Shown one piece after another: positions 39,349-48,712 of a stretch of 64,000 bases of DNA. The stretch's first letter is position 1; every line of letters starts with the position of its first letter. The translations under genes were made by a program, and so were the position numbers. Source of the stretch: Bacteroidota bacterium (GTDB taxonomy: Bacteria; Bacteroidota; Bacteroidia; AKYH767-A; 2013-40CM-41-45); contig QQVM01000020.1 of the NCBI GenBank assembly GCA_003389385.1, positions 186,001-250,000 of the forward strand. The letters are read 5' to 3'. The notes below the pieces were generated by a model that saw only the letters and a list, made by a program, of their open reading frames with translations, did no database searches and was not told where the DNA came from.

Positions 39349-40719
39349 ATGAGACTTATAACTGAGAATAAAATCAGCCTTCTTACCTCAGTTTCTGTTA
39401 TCTCTGCGTTATTGTTTTTACTGATTGGCCTGTTGGCAGGATTAGCTTCCAGCCTACAATATATATTTCCCGATTTTCTGAAATCATCGCTGCCATTTTC
39501 TCATTTGCGTCCAATTCATACTTCACTTGTCATTTCCTGGATAGTAATGGCAGCCTGCGGTGGGATCTATTTTTACCTCAGGGAAATCAAAGGAAATGAA
39601 TTGAAATTTCAGCGGTTTGGATGGCTTCAGGTAATCATGTTTATTACAGCGAATATCATTGCCTGCTGTGCATACGCTTTCGGATACTTCGGTGGCAGAG
39701 AGTATCTGGAGTTTCATCCGTCAATAGCGATTCCCTTGCTGGTTTCATGGCTGGCTTTCGGAATTTTCTTCGTAAAAAATACCGCAGAAGTCCGAAAAAA
39801 TCCTCCGGTTTATATTTACATGTGGATTACCGGTATAGTATTTTTTATTCTGACACTTACAGAGTCTCAACTGTGGTTATTCAGGCATTTCTCCGGAAAT
39901 CCGGTAAGGGATGTCACTGTCCAGTGGAAAGCGCTAGGAATGATGGTCGGAAGTTGGAACATGCTTGTCTATGGAACAGCATTTTATCTTCTTGTCAGGA
40001 TAAGCGGTGATGAAAATTCCGCACGATCAGGCAAGTCTTTCTTCTTCTATTTTCTTGGATTTATAAATCTGCTGTTCAACTGGGGGCATCACACTTATGT
40101 TGTGCCAGCTTCTCCCTGGATAAAAAATATCGCTTACATCATCAGCATGACCGAATTAATCATTCTGTTCAGGATTATTTGGGAATGGAAGCAATCACTC
40201 AGAGAAAGTGCAAAACACCTTCATTTGATGTCTTACAGGTTCATCATGGCAGCGGACGTGTGGATTTTCATTAACCTTATACTTGCAATTGGAATATCAG
40301 TGCCTTGGGTCAATTCTTTCACTCATGGAACTCATATTACTGTGGCTCATGCAATGGGCGCAACAATTGGCATCAACTGCATGATTCTTTTCGCATCACT
40401 GATTTATATTCAGGAAAAAGTAAACAGTTCAGTCATATCAGGTAAAAGAAAATCACTCAATGCGGGATTTTTCGTCAGCAACTTTTCCTTATTTGTCTTC
40501 TGGATGGCCTTACTAGCCGCTGGGATGCAAAATATCATAAACCGAAATGAAATGCATTTCGGGCTTTTAAAGAGTTTGCTTCTCCCATACTACAAAGTTC
40601 TCTTTTTTTCAGGGGCTATGCTCTTCATTGGTTTATTGTTTTTGATTCTTCCTTTGATTTCACTTTATATACAAAGAAAATATCAGATTTCAAATAATCT
40701 TTCGTTTTCTCAACTTTGA
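39349..40719 (+). CDS. norB: NorB-like nitric oxide reductase large subunit (haem-copper oxidase superfamily)
   Basis: 12-TM pattern; LRPIHTSLVISWI, NWGHHTYVVPASPWIK, THGTHITVAHAMGATIGINCMIL. Confidence 0.85.
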   Translation: MRLITENKISLLTSVSVISALLFLLIGLLAGLASSLQYIFPDFLKSSLPFSHLRPIHTSLVISWIVMAACGGIYFYLREIKGNELKFQRFGWLQVIMFITANIIACCAYAFGYFGGREYLEFHPSIAIPLLVSWLAFGIFFVKNTAEVRKNPPVYIYMWITGIVFFILTLTESQLWLFRHFSGNPVRDVTVQWKALGMMVGSWNMLVYGTAFYLLVRISGDENSARSGKSFFFYFLGFINLLFNWGHHTYVVPASPWIKNIAYIISMTELIILFRIIWEWKQSLRESAKHLHLMSYRFIMAADVWIFINLILAIGISVPWVNSFTHGTHITVAHAMGATIGINCMILFASLIYIQEKVNSSVISGKRKSLNAGFFVSNFSLFVFWMALLAAGMQNIINRNEMHFGLLKSLLLPYYKVLFFSGAMLFIGLLFLILPLISLYIQRKYQISNNLSFSQL

Positions 40720-40729
40720 TGCTGGTCAT
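40716..40729. promoter_or_regulatory. FNR-like palindrome TTGATGCTGGTCAT upstream of mbnP2, overlapping norB stop
   Basis: One mismatch to ATGAY-N4-RTCAT; GACATTTG (40752-40759) begins 29.5 bp from centre. Confidence 0.55.
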
Positions 40730-40779
40730 TTTTTTGCCGAGTATTTCCGCGGACATTTGTGGGAAATTGCTCAACAATC

Positions 40780-41511
40780 ATGAGATTACGCCTTTTGTTT
40801 TTCCTGCTGCTCATCGCAGTCATAAATGCTTGCAAAAAAGATGATGAGCAGAGTGTTGCCCCTGGTATTGTTAATACAAGTCTGAATATTGAGATATCTT
40901 ATGAAGTAGACGGTCAGTCTCTTCGATTTGATACTTCAGGCTATACATGTGATGCAGGATATAATTACAGCGTAAGCCGGCTTTGGTATTACCTTGGGAA
41001 TGTATGCATGATACGTCAGGATTCTTCATTGGAACTTTTGAAGAATTTTCATTTCGCTGACGCAGCAGATGCAAGCACTTCTCAAATTGCAATATCAAAT
41101 GCAAAGGAAGAAAGCTACATAGGATTGCAGTTTTTAATAGGTTTGGATTCCTTGCACAATCAGCCCGGATATTTACCTGCTACCAGCCAGAATCTGAATA
41201 TGGAATGGCCTGTCATGATGGGAGGGGGTTATCATTTTCTCAAGTTTGAAGGTCACTTTAGTGACTCTTCGGGACTTCATGGTTTTGCAATGCATCTTGG
41301 TACTAATAATGCTTTGGGAAAATGTGTCATTTATCATCCAATACTTATTCAATCAGGAACTAACAAGTTGCGACTCGCCATGAACCTTAATGAATGGTTC
41401 AGGAATCCTTTTTTGTATGACTTTAATATTGATGGAAATTATTCCATGGGTAATATGGCCGCAATGATGAAATTAAGCCAAAACGGAAATGATGTGTTTA
41501 TTGTCAAATAA
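40780..41511 (+). CDS. MbnP-like lipoprotein (pair 2)
   Basis: LNIEISYEVDGQSLRFDTSGYTCDAGYNYSVSRLWYYLGNV...GGGYHFLKFEGHF...HLG; lipobox VINACKK. Confidence 0.75.
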   Translation: MRLRLLFFLLLIAVINACKKDDEQSVAPGIVNTSLNIEISYEVDGQSLRFDTSGYTCDAGYNYSVSRLWYYLGNVCMIRQDSSLELLKNFHFADAADASTSQIAISNAKEESYIGLQFLIGLDSLHNQPGYLPATSQNLNMEWPVMMGGGYHFLKFEGHFSDSSGLHGFAMHLGTNNALGKCVIYHPILIQSGTNKLRLAMNLNEWFRNPFLYDFNIDGNYSMGNMAAMMKLSQNGNDVFIVK

Positions 41512-42592
41512 AGTAATTAGGTCTTTGTACCTCTTAATCCCCGCATTCTGCCTTACATTCTTTTTCAATTCCTGTACAAGAGAGAATGAGGAGGAGATTA
41601 TCGCGAACAATCAATACCAGACTGTTCCTTATCATATCAGAGTGCCTTCAGGCTGGCCTGAACCATCCATCCCGGATTTTAACCAGACGACTGTGGAAGG
41701 TGTTCGACTGGGACGAATGCTTTTTTACGATCCAATCCTTTCCAGCAACGGACTAACCTGTTCTTCCTGCCATCCTCAGGACAGGGCCTTTGCTGTTCCA
41801 TTCAGAATTAACAGCAGAAATGAAGTTGTCAGTATCCCTCCGATAATGAATCTGGCTTTCAATCCGGATTGGGGATGGAAAGGACAGGATCTGGTTCTTG
41901 ACCATTTACCGCTGACGGATTTCAGTCCTGAATTTTTTAATACCAATATGGACACACTTGTCAGCAGAATTAAAAAGCATAATCTCTACCCGCTTTATTT
42001 TCGAGAAGCGTTCGGAATCGGAGATGTGGCCAATATTTCACATTCAGAACTGCAGCACAAAATTTCTTATGCTTTGATACAGTTTGTCAGAACAGTGATT
42101 TCTGATAATTCAAAATTTGATAAAGTGATGAGGCGCGAGGCAGCTTTTTCGCCGGAAGAACTTTCCGGAGCAAATATCTTCTTCACTGAAAAAGGGGATT
42201 GTTTTCATTGTCACGGCACACCATTATTTACTAACAATACTTTCAATAATACAGGACTGGATTCCATTTTGTCCGGTCAAAATCTTGGCCGTTACCTTTT
42301 CACCGGACTTAACAGCGACAAGGGAAAGTTTAGTTCACCTTCTTTACGGAACATTGAGCTGACAGCGCCTTATATGCATGACAGTCGCTTCAATACCCTC
42401 GAAGAAGTTGTGGAGTTCTATAATTCCGGCGTTAGATGGAATTCTCCGAATATTGATCCGGTGATGACTAAGCCATTCAAAGAATACGGATTAAATCTGA
42501 CTCCTTCCGAAAAAAGTGATCTTATCTCTTTTCTGAAAACACTGACAGATACTTCATTTTTAACCAACCCGGATTATGCAAATCCCTTTTAA
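41489..42592 (+). CDS. Di-haem cytochrome c peroxidase / MauG family, MbnH-like (pair 2)
   Basis: Two CxxCH (CSSCH, CFHCH), LGRMLFYDPILSSNGLTCSSCH, APYMHDSRFNTLEEV; overlaps mbnP2 stop. Confidence 0.87.
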   Translation: MMCLLSNKVIRSLYLLIPAFCLTFFFNSCTRENEEEIIANNQYQTVPYHIRVPSGWPEPSIPDFNQTTVEGVRLGRMLFYDPILSSNGLTCSSCHPQDRAFAVPFRINSRNEVVSIPPIMNLAFNPDWGWKGQDLVLDHLPLTDFSPEFFNTNMDTLVSRIKKHNLYPLYFREAFGIGDVANISHSELQHKISYALIQFVRTVISDNSKFDKVMRREAAFSPEELSGANIFFTEKGDCFHCHGTPLFTNNTFNNTGLDSILSGQNLGRYLFTGLNSDKGKFSSPSLRNIELTAPYMHDSRFNTLEEVVEFYNSGVRWNSPNIDPVMTKPFKEYGLNLTPSEKSDLISFLKTLTDTSFLTNPDYANPF

Positions 42593-42717
42593 TAAATTTT
42601 CTGAGCAGGATCATTCATCCTTCCAGCATGATTATACAATTCTTTTCATGACATTTTTCATCTTTTTATCTGCTCTTTCTTTTTGTTAAAAAAAATGTTT
42701 ATTAAATTTAATAATGC

Positions 42718-42731
42718 ATGATTTGCATCAT
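42718..42731. promoter_or_regulatory. FNR-like palindrome ATGATTTGCATCAT upstream of nrdJ
   Basis: Perfect arms ATGAT/ATCAT; 54 bp before ATG; no clear -7 element at standard offset. Confidence 0.6.
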
Positions 42732-42785
42732 ACTTCAATTATTTTTTGTCATGCTATTTCACCCGGAATTTGAAAATCGCATGTG

Positions 42786-45700
42786 ATGAAAAAACAACGC
42801 AATAGAAAACAGGCAGAAGAGAAGTACAAGGCTCTTAAAATCGAAAGATATTTTACTGACAATTCTCTTTCACCTTACGAACAATTTACTTTTGAATTGA
42901 GGAAGTCCTGTATTCGGGGGCCAAAGGGCGAGGTTGTTTTTGATATGGATAATGTGGAAGTCCCTTCAGCCTGGTCGCAAGTGGCTACAGATGTATTGGC
43001 ACAAAAATATTTCAGGAAAACAGGTGTTCCAATGAATGACGGCAGTACTGGCAGCGAGACCTCATTGAAGCAGGTTGTTCACAGAATGGTTTCTTGCTGG
43101 ACCGAATGGGCAAATCGTTATGGGTATTTTGAATCGAAGAACGATTCCCAGGCATTTTATGATGAACTAGCCTTTATGCTTCTCGGACAATATGCCGCAC
43201 CTAATTCACCTCAGTGGTTTAATACAGGTTTATATTCTGTTTATGGAATCAAAGGAAAGGGACAGGGGCATTATTATGTGGATCCGCAAACAGAAGCAGT
43301 TAAGCTGTCAGACAGCGCTTATGAAAGACCGCAGCCGCATGCCTGTTTCATTCTTTCTGTGAAAGATGATTTGGTCAATGAGGGAGGTATTATGGATCTC
43401 TGGCTCAGAGAAGCCAGGATATTCAAATACGGTAGCGGAGTTGGAACAAATTTCTCGAATATCAGAGGTGTAAATGAAAAGTTGAGCGGAGGCGGTTATT
43501 CATCCGGCCTTATGTCATTCCTCAAGATTGGAGACAGAGCTGCAGGAGCAATCAAATCAGGAGGAACAACACGCCGGGCAGCAAAAATGGTTTGTCTTGA
43601 CATGGATCATCCGGAAATTGAATCTTTTATTCAATGGAAAATGAATGAAGAACTCAAGGCCGCCGCTCTAATTGCCGCCGGATATGAAAGGGACTACGAG
43701 GGAGAGGCATACAACACCATTTCCGGACAAAACTCAAACAACTCTGTAAGAGTTCCTGATGCTTTTATGGAAGCTTTGGGTAAAAATCATTACTGGGATC
43801 TTGTCTCCAGAACAGACGGAAGTGTAGTTAAATCTGTTAAAGCTGTAAAACTGTGGAATGAAATTGCTGAGGCGGCATGGAGATGCGCTGACCCTGGCTT
43901 GCAGTTTGACACAACAATTAACGACTGGCATACATGTCCTGAGTCAGGGCCAATCCGCGCATCTAATCCCTGTTCCGAGTACATGTTCCTCGACGATACA
44001 GCATGCAATTTGGCGAGCCTTAATCTTGAAAAGTTTTTCGATCTGGAAAACGGAGAACTCAACATACCTGCATTTCGACATGCATGCCGCCTCTGGACTA
44101 TCGTACTTGAAGTATCAGTTCTTATGGCACAGTTCCCAAGCAGCGATGTTGCACGACTCAGTTATGAGTATCGCACGCTTGGACTTGGATTTGCAGGTCT
44201 TGGATCAGTGCTTATGCGATCTGGTATTCCTTATGACAGTGACAAAGGCCGTGCAATTGCTTCGGCGGTTTCTGCGATTATGACTGGGTCTGCTTATTCG
44301 GCATCCGCTGAAATGGCCAGGTATTTTGGACCTTTTAAGGGCTATCATAAAAATAAATCCAGTATGCTGAGAGTGATAAGGAATCACAGATATGCGGCAT
44401 ATCACGCAGCTGATGCCTATGAAAATCTACACGTCAAACCTGAAGGCCTCGATGCTGCAAATTGTCCGGATTATTTATTAAAAGCAGCCTGCGAAAGTTG
44501 GGATCTCGCGCTTCGTCTTGGAGAGCAGTACGGCTACCGAAATGCTCAGGTTAGCGTCATCGCTCCAACCGGTACAATCGGGCTTGTGATGGATTGTGAT
44601 ACAACAGGGGTGGAACCGGACTTTGCATTGGTAAAATTTAAAAAACTTTCTGGTGGAGGTTATTTTAAAATAGTTAATCAAAGTGTTCCTCATGCGTTGA
44701 AGTTCCTAGGTTACAGTAAAAGTGAGATTCGTGAAATGATAGATTTTGTCCGCGGAAGCGGAAGCTTTAAAAACGCTCCCTTTATCAATGTGGAGACCTT
44801 AAGATCGAAAGGATTCACTGATGATGATTTAAAAAAACTCGATGAACTGGCTTCGTCTGCATTTGACATACGCTTTCTTTTCAATGAACAGGTACTGGGA
44901 AAGAACTGTGTAGAAAGAACAGGTTTTAGTCAGAAGGCATCAGGTTCAAGTAGTGAAGGACTCCTTGAATTTATGGGTTTCACTACATCTCAAATTGAAG
45001 AAGCAAATCACTTTGTGTGCGGCAACATGACACTGGAAGGGGCGCCTCATTTAAACGATGCGCATCTGGCAGTATTTGATTGTGCCAACAAATGCGGAAC
45101 AGGAAGCAGATTTATACATCCATTTGGACATATAAAAATGATGGCCGCTGTGCAGCCTTTTATTTCCGGGGCGATCTCAAAAACAATTAATCTCCCGAAT
45201 GAAGCAACTGTAGAAGATATCATGTCATGTTATGCATTGAGCTGGGAAAAAGGCTTAAAAGCAATTGCGTTGTACAGAGATGGCTCAAAGTTTTCTCAGC
45301 CGCTCAGTTCGAAAAAGTCAGAAATGAAAAAAACACACACGGAAAACATTGCGGCTCTCCCGGATGAGCTTACAGCCGACCAGGTGCTTGATGCAGCTAA
45401 GAGACTGATATCATTATCTTCTGATACGAAATTTAAAAGACAACTCTCAAATATCGTTCACAGGAAAAGACTGCCGGAAAAACGGCAAGGCTTCACGCAG
45501 AAGTCTAAAGTGGGAGGTCACACTATCTTTGTAAGAACCGGCGAGTATGATGACGGAACATTGGGTGAGATATTCATTGATATGCACAAAGAAGGAGCCT
45601 CTTTCAGGTCCTTGCTTAATTGTTTTGCCATCTCAGTTTCCATTGGCTTGCAATACGGAGTCCCACTTGAAGAGTTTGTGGAAAAATTCATCTTCACAAG

Positions 45701-46043
45701 ATTTGATCCTTCAGGACCTGTGGAGCATCCGAACATTAAATCCTCCACCTCTGTGATCGACTTTATTTTCCGGCTTCTGGCTCTTGAATATCTTAGCCGC
45801 ACAGATCTGGTTCAAGTGCCTCCTGTTAAAGCTGAAGGAGAAAGTCGTGAAGTAAAATCTTCTAAGCCACAAATGAACATCCCTCAACCAGAAGAAATGC
45901 AGACAGGAGCAATGCAGTCGCAATATCATTTGAGCAGTATGATGGGTGACGCTCCTGTTTGTCATTCTTGCGGACATATCACGATTCGTTCAGGATCCTG
46001 CTACAAATGTCTTAACTGCGGATCAAGTCTCGGTTGCAGCTGA
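42786..46043 (+). CDS. nrdJ: Adenosylcobalamin-dependent (class II) ribonucleotide reductase
   Basis: About 1085 aa; SNPCSEYMFLDDTACNLASLNL, NAQVSVIAPTGTIGLVMDCDTTGVEPDFALVKFK; C-terminal TSCPD region and CHSCG...CYKCLNCG zinc ribbon. Confidence 0.93.
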   Translation: MKKQRNRKQAEEKYKALKIERYFTDNSLSPYEQFTFELRKSCIRGPKGEVVFDMDNVEVPSAWSQVATDVLAQKYFRKTGVPMNDGSTGSETSLKQVVHRMVSCWTEWANRYGYFESKNDSQAFYDELAFMLLGQYAAPNSPQWFNTGLYSVYGIKGKGQGHYYVDPQTEAVKLSDSAYERPQPHACFILSVKDDLVNEGGIMDLWLREARIFKYGSGVGTNFSNIRGVNEKLSGGGYSSGLMSFLKIGDRAAGAIKSGGTTRRAAKMVCLDMDHPEIESFIQWKMNEELKAAALIAAGYERDYEGEAYNTISGQNSNNSVRVPDAFMEALGKNHYWDLVSRTDGSVVKSVKAVKLWNEIAEAAWRCADPGLQFDTTINDWHTCPESGPIRASNPCSEYMFLDDTACNLASLNLEKFFDLENGELNIPAFRHACRLWTIVLEVSVLMAQFPSSDVARLSYEYRTLGLGFAGLGSVLMRSGIPYDSDKGRAIASAVSAIMTGSAYSASAEMARYFGPFKGYHKNKSSMLRVIRNHRYAAYHAADAYENLHVKPEGLDAANCPDYLLKAACESWDLALRLGEQYGYRNAQVSVIAPTGTIGLVMDCDTTGVEPDFALVKFKKLSGGGYFKIVNQSVPHALKFLGYSKSEIREMIDFVRGSGSFKNAPFINVETLRSKGFTDDDLKKLDELASSAFDIRFLFNEQVLGKNCVERTGFSQKASGSSSEGLLEFMGFTTSQIEEANHFVCGNMTLEGAPHLNDAHLAVFDCANKCGTGSRFIHPFGHIKMMAAVQPFISGAISKTINLPNEATVEDIMSCYALSWEKGLKAIALYRDGSKFSQPLSSKKSEMKKTHTENIAALPDELTADQVLDAAKRLISLSSDTKFKRQLSNIVHRKRLPEKRQGFTQKSKVGGHTIFVRTGEYDDGTLGEIFIDMHKEGASFRSLLNCFAISVSIGLQYGVPLEEFVEKFIFTRFDPSGPVEHPNIKSSTSVIDFIFRLLALEYLSRTDLVQVPPVKAEGESREVKSSKPQMNIPQPEEMQTGAMQSQYHLSSMMGDAPVCHSCGHITIRSGSCYKCLNCGSSLGCS

Positions 46044-46063
46044 AATGCTTTCCGGCTGCTCAA

Positions 46064-46711
46064 TTAGTGAACAATGCTAAAGTTGAATTCAGCACTGCCT
46101 AGTTTGTCATTGACTCTAAGCCATAGCGGTAATAACATCTCTGTGCCTCTGCAGGTGCTGATGTCACCAAGATCAATTATTTCTTTCCAGTCAAAATCCG
46201 CTTTCAACATATCTTTGACAATTCTTTTGGCACTTTCATCGTTTCCGCTTACAAATACACAATGCTTGCCTTTGATCATGGAAGGATTAACCATGATTTT
46301 GGAGTTCATAGTGTTTAAAGTTTTAACGACTTTCAACTCCGGAAATGCTTGTTGAATCCTCTCTCCAAGAGAGTCAGTATTGCAGACAGAGAGTGAGGGC
46401 GGCATACCTTTGGAAAAATCCAATGGATTAGATACATCCACAAGTATTTTTCCGTCAAGGTGCGATTTGCCTGCCTGCCTTAGGGCTTCCAGACTGCTCA
46501 TTCCAAGTGTGCAATTGAAGATAATTTCTCCGAAAGAAGCTGCGTCTGAAAAAGTGCCATGACTTGCATGGCTTCCATTTTCTTTTGTCCACCTGATTGC
46601 CTTTTCGTTGTTAGTCGTTCTAGAACCTAGTTTAACCTTATGTTTTCTTTGAATGAGATGGGATCCGATGGCCCTTCCGACATTTCCTGTTCCTAATATT
46701 CCTATGTTCAT
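46064..46711 (-). CDS. NADPH-dependent F420 reductase-like NAD(P)-binding protein
   Basis: MNIGILGTGNVGRAIGSHLIQRKHKVKLGSRTTNNEKA. Confidence 0.8.
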   Translation of the reverse strand: MNIGILGTGNVGRAIGSHLIQRKHKVKLGSRTTNNEKAIRWTKENGSHASHGTFSDAASFGEIIFNCTLGMSSLEALRQAGKSHLDGKILVDVSNPLDFSKGMPPSLSVCNTDSLGERIQQAFPELKVVKTLNTMNSKIMVNPSMIKGKHCVFVSGNDESAKRIVKDMLKADFDWKEIIDLGDISTCRGTEMLLPLWLRVNDKLGSAEFNFSIVH

Positions 46712-46847
46712 ACGGGTAAAAATTTGCAAAATGAAAATTTCTGATAGAATTGTCTATTAAAGTTAATTATTTGCCCGACATGATAAAATAGAGCCTGCAG
46801 ATTTATTTGTCAGATTAATTATTGGATGAGGCCGGTCAAGATATTTA

Positions 46848-46861
46848 TTGATTTATATCAT
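46848..46861. promoter_or_regulatory. FNR-like palindrome TTGATTTATATCAT upstream of crp/fnr gene
   Basis: One mismatch to consensus, also near the E. coli FNR box TTGAT-N4-ATCAA; weak TACCTTGT begins 29.5 bp from centre. Confidence 0.6.
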
Positions 46862-46914
46862 GTTTCAGGAACTGATTTGAATTTACCTTGTAATCTCAAG
46901 AAAGCTAAGAATCC

Positions 46915-47658
46915 ATGCAGGAAAATCTAAGGAAGTATTATAAAAACAGGAAAATTGCACCGGGCATCATCAAAACCGATTGTATGGAATGTGAGATGAA
47001 GGATTGTTCCATCTTGAAAGAATGTACGGATGAATGCGTAAAGCAATTTTCAGGAATGAAAAAAGTTTACGTTTTCAAATCCGGCCAAAGAATATTTATG
47101 GAGGGGAATTCCATGAGGGGGATTTATTTTGTGGAAGAAGGTCAGATTAAAATTTATAAGTCGGATGCCAAAGGACAGGAAATTATTCTTCGATTTGCCG
47201 GGTCAGGTGATATGATAGGATTGAGCTGCAATACTGAAAACAATGAATATGCTGCATCGGCAGTTTCACTCTCGGATTCAACTTTGTGTTTTGCAGATGC
47301 TGAAAGTTTTTCTGCGCTTTATATGAATCATCCTGATCTGGCCCTACAGCTGATTAAATATTTTAAATCTGAGCTATGCACTATGGAAACCAGGGCACTG
47401 AAACTGGCATCCTTAAGTGTGTTTCGAAAGGTTGCCGACACTTTACTCACTTTACTTGAAAAGTTTGGTGTGGAACCTTTCAGCGGCACTCTGAATGCCG
47501 TACTCAGCCGTCAGGAAATGGCATCCTTTGCAGGCACGACAAAAGAGCAGGTTTCAAAAATTATTTCTGAATTAAAGCAGGATGGAATTATTGATACAAA
47601 TGGCAAACTAATCAGAGTGCTGAAACCTGATTTGCTTATGGAAATGGCTTCGGATTAA
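46915..47658 (+). CDS. Crp/Fnr family regulator with Cys-rich N-terminus
   Basis: DCMECEMKDCSILKECTDEC N-term; KSGQRIFMEGNSMRGIYFVEEGQIKIYK; HTH LSRQEMASFAGTTKEQVSKIISELKQDGII. Confidence 0.92.
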   Translation: MQENLRKYYKNRKIAPGIIKTDCMECEMKDCSILKECTDECVKQFSGMKKVYVFKSGQRIFMEGNSMRGIYFVEEGQIKIYKSDAKGQEIILRFAGSGDMIGLSCNTENNEYAASAVSLSDSTLCFADAESFSALYMNHPDLALQLIKYFKSELCTMETRALKLASLSVFRKVADTLLTLLEKFGVEPFSGTLNAVLSRQEMASFAGTTKEQVSKIISELKQDGIIDTNGKLIRVLKPDLLMEMASD

Positions 47659-47699
47659 AAGTTTATTCTATCATTGAGGTTCCAAATCATCTGGATTTT

Positions 47700-48173
47700 A
47701 TGAATGCAGTTCAAATACACTTAGCTTTAAATCATGTGGCAATTTTGGGAACAATTTTTTCACTCGTGATCTTGTTGTCCGGGTTCGTATTTTCCCAAAA
47801 AGTACTTCTGAAGACAGCCATGGTTGGCTTTGTCTTTTCGGCGATTGTTGCAATCCCTGTGTATTTCAGTGGAGAAGATGCAGAACATGAAGTTGAACAT
47901 TTGCAGGGAATAGAAGAGTTTAGAATTGAAGCACATGAAGAATCAGCAGGTCTTTCTTTTGCTCTGATCCTGGTCAGCGGAATTGTTGCTGCGGCCGGAC
48001 TGTACTTCAGGGAAAAATATAGCAGGTTAATTATGTTCGCGCTGATTATCGTTTCACTTGCTGCTTCTGCCTCACTTACATATACTGGTTTTCTTGGCGG
48101 AAAAATCAGGCATAGCGAGCTTTCCAAAGATACTTTGAAGGGCGATGTGCTTCATGAGCACGTACACGACTGA
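47700..48173 (+). CDS. Hypothetical membrane protein, four TM helices
   Basis: 157 aa hydrophobic, His-rich tail HEHVHD. Confidence 0.65.
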   Translation: MNAVQIHLALNHVAILGTIFSLVILLSGFVFSQKVLLKTAMVGFVFSAIVAIPVYFSGEDAEHEVEHLQGIEEFRIEAHEESAGLSFALILVSGIVAAAGLYFREKYSRLIMFALIIVSLAASASLTYTGFLGGKIRHSELSKDTLKGDVLHEHVHD

Positions 48174-48206
48174 ATCCGGTCATGAAATTGTTATAAAACA
48201 CTCTCC

Positions 48207-48220
48207 ATGATCTTTGTCAT
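48207..48220. promoter_or_regulatory. FNR-like palindrome ATGATCTTTGTCAT upstream of queD-hemN
   Basis: Full match to ATGAY-N4-RTCAT; TATTTTTG (48242-48249) begins 28.5 bp from centre. Confidence 0.65.
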
Positions 48221-48256
48221 GTCATGATTACGCTCCTGCAATATTTTTGACGAATC

Positions 48257-48712
48257 ATGATAAGCCGAAATGTGATTCTCACCAGAAAATTTAATATCGA
48301 AATGGCTCATGCCTTATACGGGTATGACGGATCTTGCAGGAATATTCACGGCCATTCTTATTTACTCGAAGTTTCAATTTCCGGCATTCCACTTGATGAT
48401 GATAAAAGTCCGAAAAATGGAATGTTGATGGATTTTAAAGACCTTAAGAGAATCGTCAGCGACAATATCGTTTCTGTATTCGATCATGCTTTGGTATTGA
48501 ATGGAAATTCTCCGCACAAGGAAATTAACGGCTTGCATGAAAATTTTGAGAAAGTGGTTTTCACTAAGTATCAGCCGACATGTGAAAATTTACTGCTTGA
48601 CTTCTGTGACAGGCTTTCAGGATGCTTTTCCGGTAGTATACGTCTTCATTCCGTTAAATTACATGAAACTTTAAATTCATCGGCAGAGTGGCTTAATGAT
48701 AGTTTGAAATGA
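48257..48712 (+). CDS. queD: 6-pyruvoyl-tetrahydropterin synthase / 6-carboxytetrahydropterin synthase family
   Basis: FNIEMAHALYGYDGSCRNIHGHSYLLEVSI...FDHALVLN...PTCENL. Confidence 0.85.
   Translation: MISRNVILTRKFNIEMAHALYGYDGSCRNIHGHSYLLEVSISGIPLDDDKSPKNGMLMDFKDLKRIVSDNIVSVFDHALVLNGNSPHKEINGLHENFEKVVFTKYQPTCENLLLDFCDRLSGCFSGSIRLHSVKLHETLNSSAEWLNDSLK

Noticed and set aside
42648-42661. ATGACATTTTTCAT as a second nrdJ box
   Set aside because: One mismatch but 70 bp from the main site and without a -7 element; left out as unsupported.
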